This document shows positions 43,662 through 52,987 of a stretch of 64,000 nucleotides of DNA, piece by piece. Position numbers and translations under genes: made by a program. The notes beneath the pieces are model-generated. The model saw only the letters and a program-made list of their open reading frames with translations, was not told the origin of the DNA and ran no database searches. The stretch covers positions 744,001 through 808,000 of the forward strand of contig NZ_JACSQL010000002.1 in the NCBI RefSeq assembly GCF_014836635.1. Direction: 5' to 3'. This stretch comes from Paenibacillus gallinarum. Its GTDB lineage: Bacteria > Bacillota > Bacilli > Paenibacillales > Paenibacillaceae. The stretch's first letter is position 1, and each line of letters starts with the position of its first letter.

Positions 43662-44711
43662 TTGAGTAATCAAGAACAGACGGCAGAAGGAATCACAACC
43701 CGTTTTATATGTACAGCAAACCATGGATTTGCTCCTTATGCACAAGAAGAACTTCGGAGAATGTTTGGAACTGTAAAAAGTACAATGCTTGTATCTGGTG
43801 AAGTGTTTTTAGCTACTTTGCCAACATCCCAGGGAGAAGTTGCAGAATTGCTGTATCAAACGCCTCCCATTTTTCTAAGACATTTGTTCCCTATCCACTT
43901 TGAAGTGGGGATGGACGATCAAGACCATGCGTATGATCAGTTATTTCGGTTTTTACTGAATCATAGTGCACTGCAAGAAGGCACATTCAGTCTGCAGGTA
44001 AGAAAAACAGAACGGAGCAATTACGAAGGAACTTCCGGTGCATTTAAACAGCATATCTTAAATGGCATTGAACTTCTCCCTGCGCAGCACGTAGTGCAGG
44101 ATGCGGACCTTATCGTATCTGTATATCTTACAGAGGAACGTTTGTATGCAGGTGTATCTCGTGCAGAAGATAATCTTTCGGACTGGAATGGAGGAGCTGT
44201 TCGCTTTCAAAAGGAAGATGGGCAGATTTCAAGAGCTAAATTCAAACTGCTTGAAGCTGAAAAAACCTTAGGAATTCCTTTTTCATCTTTTCATCGAGCA
44301 GTCGATATCGGTGCAGCACCAGGGGGATGGACTTCCTTTTTGCTAGAAAGAGGGCTTGAGGTTACCGCAGTTGATCCTGCCAAAATGAATCCAGTTCTTC
44401 TTAAGAATCCTAGGCTTAAATATGTATCTAAAAATGCGGGAGATGTAAAATTCAAGGAAAATGAATTTGATCTTCTCGTATGTGATATGAGCTGGAGTCC
44501 CAAACTGATGGCGAGATTAGTTACCGATTTACTTTACAGTTTAAGACCTGGCGGTACTGCTGTCGTAACTGTAAAGCTAATGCACAAAAAACCGATGGCG
44601 TTGATTAAGGAAGTAACCAGTATGTTTGAAGATTCTCGAATGCAAATTCAGCATGCTAAGCAGCTTTTTCATAATCGGGATGAGATCACGTTGTATATGA
44701 TTAAATATTAA
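43662..44711 (+). CDS. RlmM-like SAM-dependent rRNA 2'-O-methyltransferase
   Basis: 349 residues. N-terminal half is a THUMP-like or substrate-recognition region (TANHGFAPYAQEELRRMF). The C-terminal methyltransferase has SAM site DIGAAPGGWTSFLLERG, and a K-D-K-E catalytic set near K193/K195, D275 (CDMSWSP), K305 (VTVKLM) and E341. This is the RlmM/FtsJ-like plan for 2'-O-methylation of RNA; the E. coli enzyme modifies C2498 of 23S rRNA. Target here not proved. TTG start with GGAGG 10 bases upstream. The run of genes from the glycosylase ends here; a new promoter follows. Confidence 0.85.
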   Translation: MSNQEQTAEGITTRFICTANHGFAPYAQEELRRMFGTVKSTMLVSGEVFLATLPTSQGEVAELLYQTPPIFLRHLFPIHFEVGMDDQDHAYDQLFRFLLNHSALQEGTFSLQVRKTERSNYEGTSGAFKQHILNGIELLPAQHVVQDADLIVSVYLTEERLYAGVSRAEDNLSDWNGGAVRFQKEDGQISRAKFKLLEAEKTLGIPFSSFHRAVDIGAAPGGWTSFLLERGLEVTAVDPAKMNPVLLKNPRLKYVSKNAGDVKFKENEFDLLVCDMSWSPKLMARLVTDLLYSLRPGGTAVVTVKLMHKKPMALIKEVTSMFEDSRMQIQHAKQLFHNRDEITLYMIKY

Positions 44712-44779
44712 TCGTGGAAAAGAAGATGACTATATAGACAAATTTCTTTCGCCATATAAAAGAACATATAAAAAAGTTC

Positions 44780-44809
44780 TTTACATTTGGTTCATTCCTG
44801 TCATATAAT
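44780..44809 (+). promoter_or_regulatory. Promoter of the Tad-like operon
   Basis: TTTACA (44780-44785), 18-base spacer, perfect TATAAT (44804-44809). A leader of about 115 bases lies between it and the first gene. Confidence 0.7.
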
Positions 44810-44837
44810 GAATCCAAAATTAACCAGTACGAAAAAC

Positions 44838-44913
44838 GAGGGAAAGCATCCCTGTTGTGTGAATTTGCAAGTAACGATTGCAAATTCAGCAATAGGGGGC
44901 TTTCTCTTTTTTT
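44838..44913 (+). terminator. Terminator-like leader upstream of the Tad-like operon (attenuator candidate)
   Basis: A long hairpin: GAG-AAAGC-CCCTGTTG on the left pairs with CAATAGGG-GCTTT-CTC on the right, and an internal perfect repeat GAATTTGCAA/TTGCAAATTC (44861-44870, 44878-44887) caps it. The U-run TTTTTTT follows directly at 44907-44913. On the left, GGGAAAGCATCCC can form a competing small hairpin. This fits an attenuator or a riboswitch expression platform; no known riboswitch consensus was recognised. Confidence 0.6.
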
Positions 44914-44933
44914 ATGTGCATAAGGAGGTAATC

Positions 44934-46412
44934 ATGCGGTTTCCTTCGCGTTTAGAAAGAGGTTCTATCCTCGGAGGGAGATACCAGATTGTTAGGAGTA
45001 TCGGTTCTGGTGGAATGAGTCATGTATATATGGCAGAAGATTTAAGGCTTCCCGGAAAGAAATGGGCGATCAAAGAAAGCCTAGCGCATCCAGGATATCA
45101 AGGGAATGTAGTTACAGAAGCCGAGATGCTGATTGAACTTCAGCACCCTCGTTTACCACAGATTGTTGATTTTTTTGAACCCGATGCTGAAGGATATACC
45201 TATCTAGTGATGGATTACATTCAGGGGGTAACCCTTACTGAATATCTTAGCAAACATGATTTTATACTGCCTTTTGACAAGATCATTCTGATGATCCAAG
45301 AGGTAATGGAAGTTCTTGATTACTTGCACCACCGTTCACCGGCCATCATATATCGTGATTTGAAGCCGGGAAACATCATGATCACTGGAGCAGAAGAACT
45401 TCGACTTATCGATTTTGGGATTGCTCGAAATTATAAGGAGAATCATCAGCAGGATACAGTGAAACTCGGAACCATCGGATTTGCTTCACCCGAACAGTAT
45501 GGCACTGGTCAGACGGATGTAAGGTCCGATTTGTATAGCCTTGGGGCATTATTCTTATATTTGATAACCCGGGGAGCACACAGCGAATGGATACCGGGCG
45601 TAGAGCAACTGCTACGGCATGAGGCATTTCGTCCTTATATTCCGATCATCAGGAAACTGCTTCGGTCTGATCCAGGGAGCCGATATCAGTCAGTAGAAGA
45701 GCTTAGAGAAGAGATGTTCAAATTATCACATCGCTCGTTACCTGGAATACAAGAACAAGGAGCGGTGTTCCCACACGGAACTTGTGTTGTCTCTGTTATA
45801 GGTACAGGACCTGGCGTGGGCGTTACTCATACTTCCATAGCCATTGCTCATTATCTGGCTAGATTGAAATGCAAGGTAGCCATTATTGAATTTTCTCAGC
45901 GAGCGACTGCTTTTTCGAGAATAGATTCGATTGCTCATGGAGAAGATGGCGTGACAGAAGAACGACGGATGTTTGAAATAACAGGAGTTCATTATTTTCG
46001 CAGAACAAGCAAGAAAGAGATTCTCCAGCTTTTAAATAGCAATTATCAATATATTGTTTTGGATCTAGGATGTGAACGTCATCCCTATTCCATGGAAGAG
46101 CTACAGCGAAGTGATGTGCCGATTGTGGTTGGAGGGGCCGCAGAGTGGAAGCAGTCAGATATTTATTTGTTCTCACGAAGTTATGATTCAACTGTTAAAG
46201 CAAAGTGGAATTATGTTGTTCCTCTCGCCGGAAAAAACACGGTAGTGAGATTGAGAAAAAACTTGAACTCAAAACATGTATACAGTTTGCCACTACAAAT
46301 AGACCCATTTGATCAAGAAGATGAGGTAGATGAAGTTTTATCAGACATACTTAAGGATATTGTTCCTCCAGCGATAAAGAAGAGAAGCTTCTTTTTCAAA
46401 AAAAGAAATTAG
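44934..46412 (+). CDS. Ser/Thr protein kinase fused to a MinD-like domain (Tad-like locus)
   Basis: 492 residues. The N-terminal Hanks-type kinase has glycine loop GSGGMSHV (24-31), Lys K47, catalytic loop YRDLKPGN with D142, and DFG at D160-G162. It lacks PASTA repeats and a membrane helix. From about residue 280 is a MinD/CpaE-like fold: FPHGTCVVSVIGTGPGVGVTH with a P-loop-like GTGPGVGVTHT at 290-300 that has no lysine, so nucleotide binding may be altered. ATG 44934 has TAAGGAGG upstream. First gene of the operon; the kinase may signal to the secretion machinery. Confidence 0.85.
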   Translation: MRFPSRLERGSILGGRYQIVRSIGSGGMSHVYMAEDLRLPGKKWAIKESLAHPGYQGNVVTEAEMLIELQHPRLPQIVDFFEPDAEGYTYLVMDYIQGVTLTEYLSKHDFILPFDKIILMIQEVMEVLDYLHHRSPAIIYRDLKPGNIMITGAEELRLIDFGIARNYKENHQQDTVKLGTIGFASPEQYGTGQTDVRSDLYSLGALFLYLITRGAHSEWIPGVEQLLRHEAFRPYIPIIRKLLRSDPGSRYQSVEELREEMFKLSHRSLPGIQEQGAVFPHGTCVVSVIGTGPGVGVTHTSIAIAHYLARLKCKVAIIEFSQRATAFSRIDSIAHGEDGVTEERRMFEITGVHYFRRTSKKEILQLLNSNYQYIVLDLGCERHPYSMEELQRSDVPIVVGGAAEWKQSDIYLFSRSYDSTVKAKWNYVVPLAGKNTVVRLRKNLNSKHVYSLPLQIDPFDQEDEVDEVLSDILKDIVPPAIKKRSFFFKKRN

Positions 46413-46454
46413 GAAACAGCACTCAAAGTAAAGGGTGTAGATAGGAGTTCACTT

Positions 46455-47507
46455 GTGTCAAAACTTAGACGACAGAGCAAAAAAATGATCTATGCCGGTC
46501 TTGCAGGTGCAGGAGCTGCTAGTCTTCTACTCGGAAGTTATATGTTCTACGATTTTTATGCTGACAATGTGAAGAAGAATAAGCAAGAAGCACAGTATGA
46601 GATAAAGCTAGGCGAGCTTACACAGCAGTTAAAGGGTGAACAGAAAAATAGCAAGAAAGGTTATGTTGCTGCTCGAGATGTGAAGCCAGGTACGTTAATT
46701 CAGAATTCGGATGTGAAAGCTATCCAGATCTCTGCAGACCAGTCGCCAGCGAATCTAATGGATGACCTGGAGGATATAAGAGGTACAGTAGCAAAAATAG
46801 AACTGCAAACAGGAACAGTCATTACCGAAGCCATGTTGTATCAGGACGAGCCTACTCCAGCTGACCTAAGAAATCGTGAGATTTCAGTCATTAAACTGCC
46901 ATCTGTATTAACAGCGGGAGAAATGGTCGATGTTCGTATTCAGTTTCCTACAGGTCAAGATTATATTGTTTTATCAAAAAAAAAGGTAGAGAAACTAAAC
47001 GGTCCTACCATGTGGATCACATTGACGGAGGAAGAAATACTGACCTTGTCGAGCGCAATGGTTGATGCCTACTTACATAAAGCATCTCTCTATTCACTAA
47101 GTTATGTAGAGCCAGAATTTCAAGAAAGAGCTATTCCTACATATCCAGCTAACGAAAAGGTACTGCAACTAATCGAGGTAAATCCAAATATAGTAGAACA
47201 CGCGGAACAGGCTCTAGCAAAACACTTGAGAGGGACACTAGAGAGTGCTCTTGCTTCCTCCCAGACAAACGTAGTTTCAGAATCAATTGAACAGGATCTT
47301 CTGACTTCGCGAGGCGGAGGTATAAGCTCTTCGGGAGAATCATGGCACACAGATCAAGATATGAACCGGACAAGTTCTGAAGGTTCGAGCGGAGCAGTAA
47401 TATGGAAAGAATCTGCGTCTGAAGGACCCGAAAATTCCAAAGAAGTTTATGGTCCGTTAGCGGAACAAAATCAAATTTTATCACAGCCAGGGACGTCAAA
47501 TCCTTAA
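46455..47507 (+). CDS. CpaB/RcpC-like SAF-domain protein
   Basis: 350 residues. A short basic N-terminus and one membrane helix (about residues 12-31) place the rest outside. A SAF domain follows: VAARDVKPGTLIQNSDVKAIQ, where CpaB proteins bind the pilus assembly apparatus. The C-terminal third is Ser/Glu-rich and probably unstructured. GTG start with AGGAG 7 bases upstream. In Tad systems CpaB is the periplasmic component that tethers the secretin; a Gram-positive version has no secretin. Confidence 0.75.
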   Translation: MSKLRRQSKKMIYAGLAGAGAASLLLGSYMFYDFYADNVKKNKQEAQYEIKLGELTQQLKGEQKNSKKGYVAARDVKPGTLIQNSDVKAIQISADQSPANLMDDLEDIRGTVAKIELQTGTVITEAMLYQDEPTPADLRNREISVIKLPSVLTAGEMVDVRIQFPTGQDYIVLSKKKVEKLNGPTMWITLTEEEILTLSSAMVDAYLHKASLYSLSYVEPEFQERAIPTYPANEKVLQLIEVNPNIVEHAEQALAKHLRGTLESALASSQTNVVSESIEQDLLTSRGGGISSSGESWHTDQDMNRTSSEGSSGAVIWKESASEGPENSKEVYGPLAEQNQILSQPGTSNP

Positions 47508-47529
47508 GTGAAGGGTGAAGGGCTAACCA

Positions 47530-48240
47530 ATGAAAACATGGATATTTGCAGGTTTGGCAAGCAAAACAGACGTAACATTATATCTTAGTAAGATCCTAGC
47601 GAACATGGGTTTTAAAGTACTGCTTGTTGATGGAACCGAATATGAACGCTATAGGTATAGCATTGATCCGATCTTTTTACCTGAGTGGATTACTGAGTTT
47701 GAAGGATTTGATGTAGCTTGCGGGTTTACAAGTTATAAGCGAATGGTGGATTACTTATCTAGTGTGGATGAGGATATAACCCATTATGATTTTATTCTTG
47801 TTGATGTCGAAAAATTAGATTTTTTATCAAAAGAAGAGTGGATATCAGCGGCAGCAAGACTATGGGTTAGTACGTATCGTCGTCAGCATCTTGAGAGAGG
47901 CAAAGAATGGATTTATAAACTTCAAGAGAAACTGCAAGTCGAAGAGTTACCGAACTTCTACAAACTTTGGACTCAGAATATTGATACGACAATAGATCAG
48001 TATGCATGGGGATTTTACAATGACATTCCTATACATTTTCATGAAACATCTGTTTCGATCTATTGGAATGAGATGGATATGGCGCTGCAAATTGAAAATG
48101 AACATATCAAAAAAATTCGTGTGAAGCCTTTATCAAGGCAATATAAGAAATCACTTACGTTATTGCTTGAACTCCTTACCGGATGGACCTATGTGGAGTC
48201 GAAAAAAGCCATATCCCTTACAGAAAGGAAGAGAGCATGA
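47530..48240 (+). CDS. Degenerate MinD/TadZ-like protein
   Basis: 236 residues, not clearly assignable. The start MKTWIFAGLASKTDVTLYLSKILANMGFKVLLVDG resembles the first beta strand and P-loop of the MinD/CpaE family, but the loop is short of the usual KGGxGKT. YDFILVDVEKLDF looks like the Walker B-like strand. No membrane helices. It overlaps the start of the next gene (ATGA). Probably a regulatory or positioning partner of the neighbouring TadZ-like proteins. Confidence 0.6.
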   Translation: MKTWIFAGLASKTDVTLYLSKILANMGFKVLLVDGTEYERYRYSIDPIFLPEWITEFEGFDVACGFTSYKRMVDYLSSVDEDITHYDFILVDVEKLDFLSKEEWISAAARLWVSTYRRQHLERGKEWIYKLQEKLQVEELPNFYKLWTQNIDTTIDQYAWGFYNDIPIHFHETSVSIYWNEMDMALQIENEHIKKIRVKPLSRQYKKSLTLLLELLTGWTYVESKKAISLTERKRA

Positions 48241-49073
48241 GTATTGTTACTTTTTGGAGTCCATACCAGCGTAGTGGCACCACATCAAACATGATATCAG
48301 TAGCTTATATGATTGGATTATCTGAGCGTTTACGTACCCTTGTCATGCATATGGATTATGCAGGAGAAAGCTGCGAGTTAGGGATGCCAATTCGTGAAAC
48401 AAACACTGACTTTGTTTTGGATCAGTTATCAACAACCGGTTGGGATGCCATGTTTCGTTTGTATTCGAGTGGAAGTTTGACAAAAGAAAAGTTTAGAGAT
48501 TGTACGGTACCTCTTCTGAGGAACCAGCTGGATTTACTTCCAGGAAAATATAGACTTCCGTTTACGGGAGAGATGGATCTTAGCATGAAGCAGATATCTT
48601 CTATTTTTAAAATTACGAATGCGGCGTATGATCTGATATTACTGGATGCAGGAAGTGGAGAAAGTTGGGAGAGAGATATCATGAAAGATAGTGATGTTGT
48701 GGTTGTCAATCTGAATCAGAATATGCGAGAAGTAGAACAATTCTTCACAAACACGAAGTGGAAGGAAGAATGGGAACAGAAGAAGATTATAATTTCACTC
48801 GGCTTATATGATCGTGACTCCAATTGTACTCCAGCCAATATTAAACGTCGTTTTGGTTATAGAGATCCAATCTTACCTATTCCATATTGCTCACCGTATA
48901 GAGATGCATGGAATCGAAGAGATATCGGTACTTACATTCATCAGACGATAAATATGGATAAGAAGAGCGGGGAAATGGGAGAACTCGCTGCGAGCATTCG
49001 TGAATTATCCAAAATGATTATGGAAAGTGCCGGTTTGCGCAGTATTCTAAAACAGCTCGAAAGAGGAGCATAA
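48237..49073 (+). CDS. TadZ/CpaE-like MinD-family protein
   Basis: 278 residues. The N-terminal MinD-type fold starts VTFWSPYQRSGTTSNMISVAYMIG, with a P-loop-like region that lacks the catalytic lysine, then YDLILLDAGSGESWERD as Walker B region. TadZ proteins position Tad machinery at poles in other bacteria. It overlaps the upstream gene by 4 bases and is 20 bases before the CpaF-like gene. Confidence 0.7.
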   Translation: MSIVTFWSPYQRSGTTSNMISVAYMIGLSERLRTLVMHMDYAGESCELGMPIRETNTDFVLDQLSTTGWDAMFRLYSSGSLTKEKFRDCTVPLLRNQLDLLPGKYRLPFTGEMDLSMKQISSIFKITNAAYDLILLDAGSGESWERDIMKDSDVVVVNLNQNMREVEQFFTNTKWKEEWEQKKIIISLGLYDRDSNCTPANIKRRFGYRDPILPIPYCSPYRDAWNRRDIGTYIHQTINMDKKSGEMGELAASIRELSKMIMESAGLRSILKQLERGA

Positions 49074-49093
49074 CAGCTGGGAGGGAAGTCGAA

Positions 49094-50905
49094 ATGAATA
49101 TTTTCCTTCTGCTCATATTGTCTGCCAGTTGTATTCTTCTCTTATTCATCAAGTTAAGAAATAACCGAAAAATCATAGAGTCCATCCCTAAAAAAGGGAA
49201 GGAAGAAGAAGCAACATTACAGCATGTAACAGAGTATGTGAAACAGGCGTTACATGAGTTAAGTCATAGCCAATTGGCAGATGCAGGGCTGCACGAAGAG
49301 GAATATAAGCGGAAAATAAATCAAAGAGCTGAGATGAGAAGAGCTCTGAAAGACTGTATATCGGGTAGCATGAGTGATAAACATTATGTTAAGAAATTAA
49401 TTACCGATGTACTTATTCATAGTTATGGACTGACAGAACGTAATATTAATGAAGCCATCCCATTTGATCGTCTTGATGAGTTAAGTATACAGGACCAATT
49501 CGAGATTATATTTTATATTTACCAGCAGCAATTTGGAGTAGAAGCATTATCAAAGCTCATTGATACATATGATTTGGCAGAACTCAGAAGGCAGTCTGAA
49601 TCAGACTCAGGTGGATACTACGAAATTACTTCGAAAGACATTATGTATATTTTTGAGTGTGAATATCGCGAACTGCATTTTTTAGACAAAGTTAATATTC
49701 TCGTACAACGGGTTTATCAGCATTATAAAGGATTCTCGGTTGTTGATGATATTCGGGATCAGCAGATTGACGGGGTAAGTGCTGGGGTGAGCGGAATATT
49801 AGGACATGAGATGAATCCAATTCCAGATATGCCATTTCATATTCTTAAGGAAGATCATGATTATGAAATAGAATCAGAAGTTAGCCGCAGTACAGAAAGT
49901 GTATGGATTTTTTATAGAGGGAAGACGATCCATTTATCATTTTTATCTTTTGGTTCAGAACGTGAGCTGAAAAGGGTATGTCAGAATATATACAAGTACA
50001 ATCATCCGGGTCAGTTATCAGAATCCAAAGGATATAAGGTGAATGAGATGAAGGACGGTTCAAGGGTAGTTGTCGTTAGACCGCCTTTTTCGGAATCGTG
50101 GGCATTTTTTGTTCGAAAGTTCGATTTACCGAGTGCGACATTGCCGAAATTAATAACGGGCGCTAACTCAGATATGGTTATTGAACTCATTCGTTATCTT
50201 ATGAAAGGCTGCAGAATTACATCGATCACTGGTGCGCAGGGCTCCGGAAAAACGACCTTGTTAATGGCGATGATTGAGCATATTTATCCATATCATACCC
50301 TTCGTGTACAGGAAATGGCCTTTGAACTTCATTTACGAAAGCTGTACAGCAAACGTAATATTTTGAGCTTCCGAGAGACAGATCATATTTCAGGCCAACA
50401 AGGGCTGGATCTGCAAAAAAAGACCGATGGAACGGTTAATATTCTCGGGGAGGTAGCAAGTGATGAAGTGGCGGCTTGGATGATTCAAATGTCACAGGTG
50501 GCCAGTCTATTTACCGTGTTTACACACCATGCCAAAACGTTTCCTGATTTAATTTTTTCTTTGAGAAATTCACTTCTTAAAGTAGGAATGTTTAGACATG
50601 AACATATTGCGGAGGAACAGGTGGCAAGTGTGCTTAATTTTGATATTCATCTGAAAAAAGATGCGGATGGAGGAAGATATATTGAGCGGATTACCGAATG
50701 TGTCCCAGATCTAGCATCATCTCGCTCAGGTGGAGAAGCTTTTACCTATCGGAATATCGTGGAGTATCGTGCTGGCATGTATCATATGGTCTCTCCGATT
50801 TCATCAATTAATCAGCAGGAAATGATCTCACAGATGAGCTCGGAGGATGCTACGAAGTTCGAAAAGTTTGCAGCATCGTATTGGGGGAGAAGCCATGTCT
50901 CTTAA
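49094..50905 (+). CDS. CpaF/TadA-like secretion ATPase
   Basis: 603 residues, type II/IV secretion ATPase that powers pilus or secretion. It begins with a hydrophobic stretch (residues 2-18) that is unusual for CpaF. A long N-terminal helical region (about 20-260) precedes the ATPase core with Walker A GAQGSGKTT (380-388), Asp-box and the RNxLLKVGM region. The start has GGGAGG upstream. It overlaps the next gene by 11 bases. Confidence 0.88.
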   Translation: MNIFLLLILSASCILLLFIKLRNNRKIIESIPKKGKEEEATLQHVTEYVKQALHELSHSQLADAGLHEEEYKRKINQRAEMRRALKDCISGSMSDKHYVKKLITDVLIHSYGLTERNINEAIPFDRLDELSIQDQFEIIFYIYQQQFGVEALSKLIDTYDLAELRRQSESDSGGYYEITSKDIMYIFECEYRELHFLDKVNILVQRVYQHYKGFSVVDDIRDQQIDGVSAGVSGILGHEMNPIPDMPFHILKEDHDYEIESEVSRSTESVWIFYRGKTIHLSFLSFGSERELKRVCQNIYKYNHPGQLSESKGYKVNEMKDGSRVVVVRPPFSESWAFFVRKFDLPSATLPKLITGANSDMVIELIRYLMKGCRITSITGAQGSGKTTLLMAMIEHIYPYHTLRVQEMAFELHLRKLYSKRNILSFRETDHISGQQGLDLQKKTDGTVNILGEVASDEVAAWMIQMSQVASLFTVFTHHAKTFPDLIFSLRNSLLKVGMFRHEHIAEEQVASVLNFDIHLKKDADGGRYIERITECVPDLASSRSGGEAFTYRNIVEYRAGMYHMVSPISSINQQEMISQMSSEDATKFEKFAASYWGRSHVS

Positions 50906-52964
50906 ACAAGTGCTGTTTCTTATTCTGACTGTATCCATCTTAGGTCTGCTCATCATTTACGTTTTCATACAGCTTATGAATCGTAAGCAGAATTTTTCAG
51001 CTCATAGGATGGATAACCAAAAAATTAGCAGTCCAAAAAATCTCAGCGCTGTAGTGAAAGCTTTTCTCGTTCAGTCGTATTCTTATGCAGCTAAAATCCC
51101 TGGTGTCGCCAATTATATTCAACTTGTCCGTAAAAAATTAAGTTACCAATATGGAATGAGTGAATATTTACTGCGTATAGAGACGATGAAACAGACTTTT
51201 CTGATATGGGCTACCTTCCTTGTTTCAGGTATAGTTCTCATGACAATTCAGCCTGGCTTGCATTTCTTCATGTTGGTTTTGCTGGTAGGTATTGTAGTTA
51301 ACAGTCTATTTCTAGATATGGCGGTCGCTAGACAAGAACGTAAACTTTTGTCTGAGATGGTAGAGTTATTTGCAGAAGTCAGGCATAGATACCATCAACA
51401 TGGCATGGTGGAAGAAGCGTTATACGAAGCAGCCGAAGTGTCTCAAGGAGAAGCTGCGAGACATGCGATGCACATCTATGCTGCGCTAACATCTGTTCAT
51501 CCAGATGAAGCTTTGGAACGTTATTATGAAACAGCCCCTAATCGATTTCTAAAAGCATTTGCTGGAATTTCTTATATGGTAATGGAGTTCGGAGATCAGG
51601 AGGCAAGGCAAGATTCCATCTATCTCAAGGGAATTGGCAGTTTAACTCAGGAAATCCATTTGGAAATATTACGACTTGCAAAGCTGGATTATTTATTAAA
51701 AGGTCTTAATGTGATTAGTCTTGCTCCGGTCTTTTTCACAAAACCCATAGAGGAATGGGCAAGAAACAGTTTTCCTACGATGAATGAATTTTATGAAAGC
51801 AAACTTGGATTTATTATTCTGTTGTCTATTTACATCATTATCATCGGATCCTATGCATTATTACAACAGATTCAGCGGACGCAAGAGACGGGTTATCGGG
51901 CTGACGACAGGAAGAGGATATGGGAAAAGCGATTGTATGAGTGGAAATGGATGCGGCAATTAGCATCGGCTTTTGGTCCGAAAACGGGCACTCGGTCCTA
52001 TGCATCTCTTGTTAAGCTTCTTCGTGATACGAATACCCATCTCAAATTGGAATGGTTTGAAGTGAGAAGAATTACCTACTTTATCGGATGTTTTATTTTT
52101 GCCGTAAGCAGTGTCGGTATCTTGCATCATATTGAAAGAGATCATATCTCAAATCAGCCTGTTGTGAATGCTACTGTATTTGGAGAATTACCGCAAGCGG
52201 AGAAGGAAACCTCACTTTGGTGGATAACTCTCGACCAGAAAGTAATGAAAGATTTGAACATGAGTGCAAGCAGCACCTACGAACAGATTGAGAATTCTTT
52301 GCATCGTCACTCAGATAAAAAGTTGCTTCATGAAGATATAAATACTTCAGCACATCGAATTACAGAGAAGCTCCAGGCGTGGAATCATGAAGTTTTTCAT
52401 TGGTGGGAACTGTTGTCTTGTCTGTTCATAGCTTACATAGGTTACCATCTTCCCTTATTGCTGCTCTACACCGAAAGGCGCTTTCGCAGAATGGATATGA
52501 GACATGAAGTATATCAGTATCAGACTGTAATTTCGATTCTTCGAGATATGGACCGAATGTCGGTTGAAGAGATACTCGAATGGCTGAATCGTTTCGCGGT
52601 AATCTTCAAAACTCCGCTACAAAAATGTCTTCTTCACTATGAACATGGCCCTGAAGAAGCGCTGGAACAATTAAAGGAAGAAATAACTTTACCTGAGTTT
52701 CAAAGGGTGGCAGACAAGCTTATACTGGCGCTCGGTACGATCACAATAAAGGAAGCATTCGATGATTTGGATCATCAGATGTCCTTTTATTTTGAACAGA
52801 GAAGACAAGAATATGCGAAGACGATCGAGACGAAAGCAGAATGGGGCCGTATCATTGGTTTTACACCGATGTATGCTCTAATCTTTCTTTATCTGGTGCT
52901 CCCGCTCATCGTGGTCAGTTTTACGCAAATGAATGTTTATTATGAACAAATTCAAAAAATATAA
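50895..52964 (+). CDS. TadB/TadC-like double T2SSF membrane protein
   Basis: 689 residues with two T2SSF-type modules. The first module (residues about 80-330) has membrane helices around 95-140 and 300-320. The second (residues about 390-680) has helices near 385-400, 500-520 and 650-675 (IIGFTPMYALIFLYLVLPLIVV). Tad systems normally use two separate proteins TadB and TadC as the inner membrane platform, so this looks like a fusion. ATG 50895 has GGGGGAGAAGCC upstream. Confidence 0.78.
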   Translation: MSLKQVLFLILTVSILGLLIIYVFIQLMNRKQNFSAHRMDNQKISSPKNLSAVVKAFLVQSYSYAAKIPGVANYIQLVRKKLSYQYGMSEYLLRIETMKQTFLIWATFLVSGIVLMTIQPGLHFFMLVLLVGIVVNSLFLDMAVARQERKLLSEMVELFAEVRHRYHQHGMVEEALYEAAEVSQGEAARHAMHIYAALTSVHPDEALERYYETAPNRFLKAFAGISYMVMEFGDQEARQDSIYLKGIGSLTQEIHLEILRLAKLDYLLKGLNVISLAPVFFTKPIEEWARNSFPTMNEFYESKLGFIILLSIYIIIIGSYALLQQIQRTQETGYRADDRKRIWEKRLYEWKWMRQLASAFGPKTGTRSYASLVKLLRDTNTHLKLEWFEVRRITYFIGCFIFAVSSVGILHHIERDHISNQPVVNATVFGELPQAEKETSLWWITLDQKVMKDLNMSASSTYEQIENSLHRHSDKKLLHEDINTSAHRITEKLQAWNHEVFHWWELLSCLFIAYIGYHLPLLLLYTERRFRRMDMRHEVYQYQTVISILRDMDRMSVEEILEWLNRFAVIFKTPLQKCLLHYEHGPEEALEQLKEEITLPEFQRVADKLILALGTITIKEAFDDLDHQMSFYFEQRRQEYAKTIETKAEWGRIIGFTPMYALIFLYLVLPLIVVSFTQMNVYYEQIQKI

Positions 52965-52987
52965 ATGAGAACTCGGAGGCAGTAAAA

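Noticed and set aside
44816..44933. Known riboswitch (c-di-GMP, preQ1, ZTP, fluoride) in the Tad-like leader
   Set aside because: The conserved core sequences of these classes are not found; only the terminator-like structure is supported.
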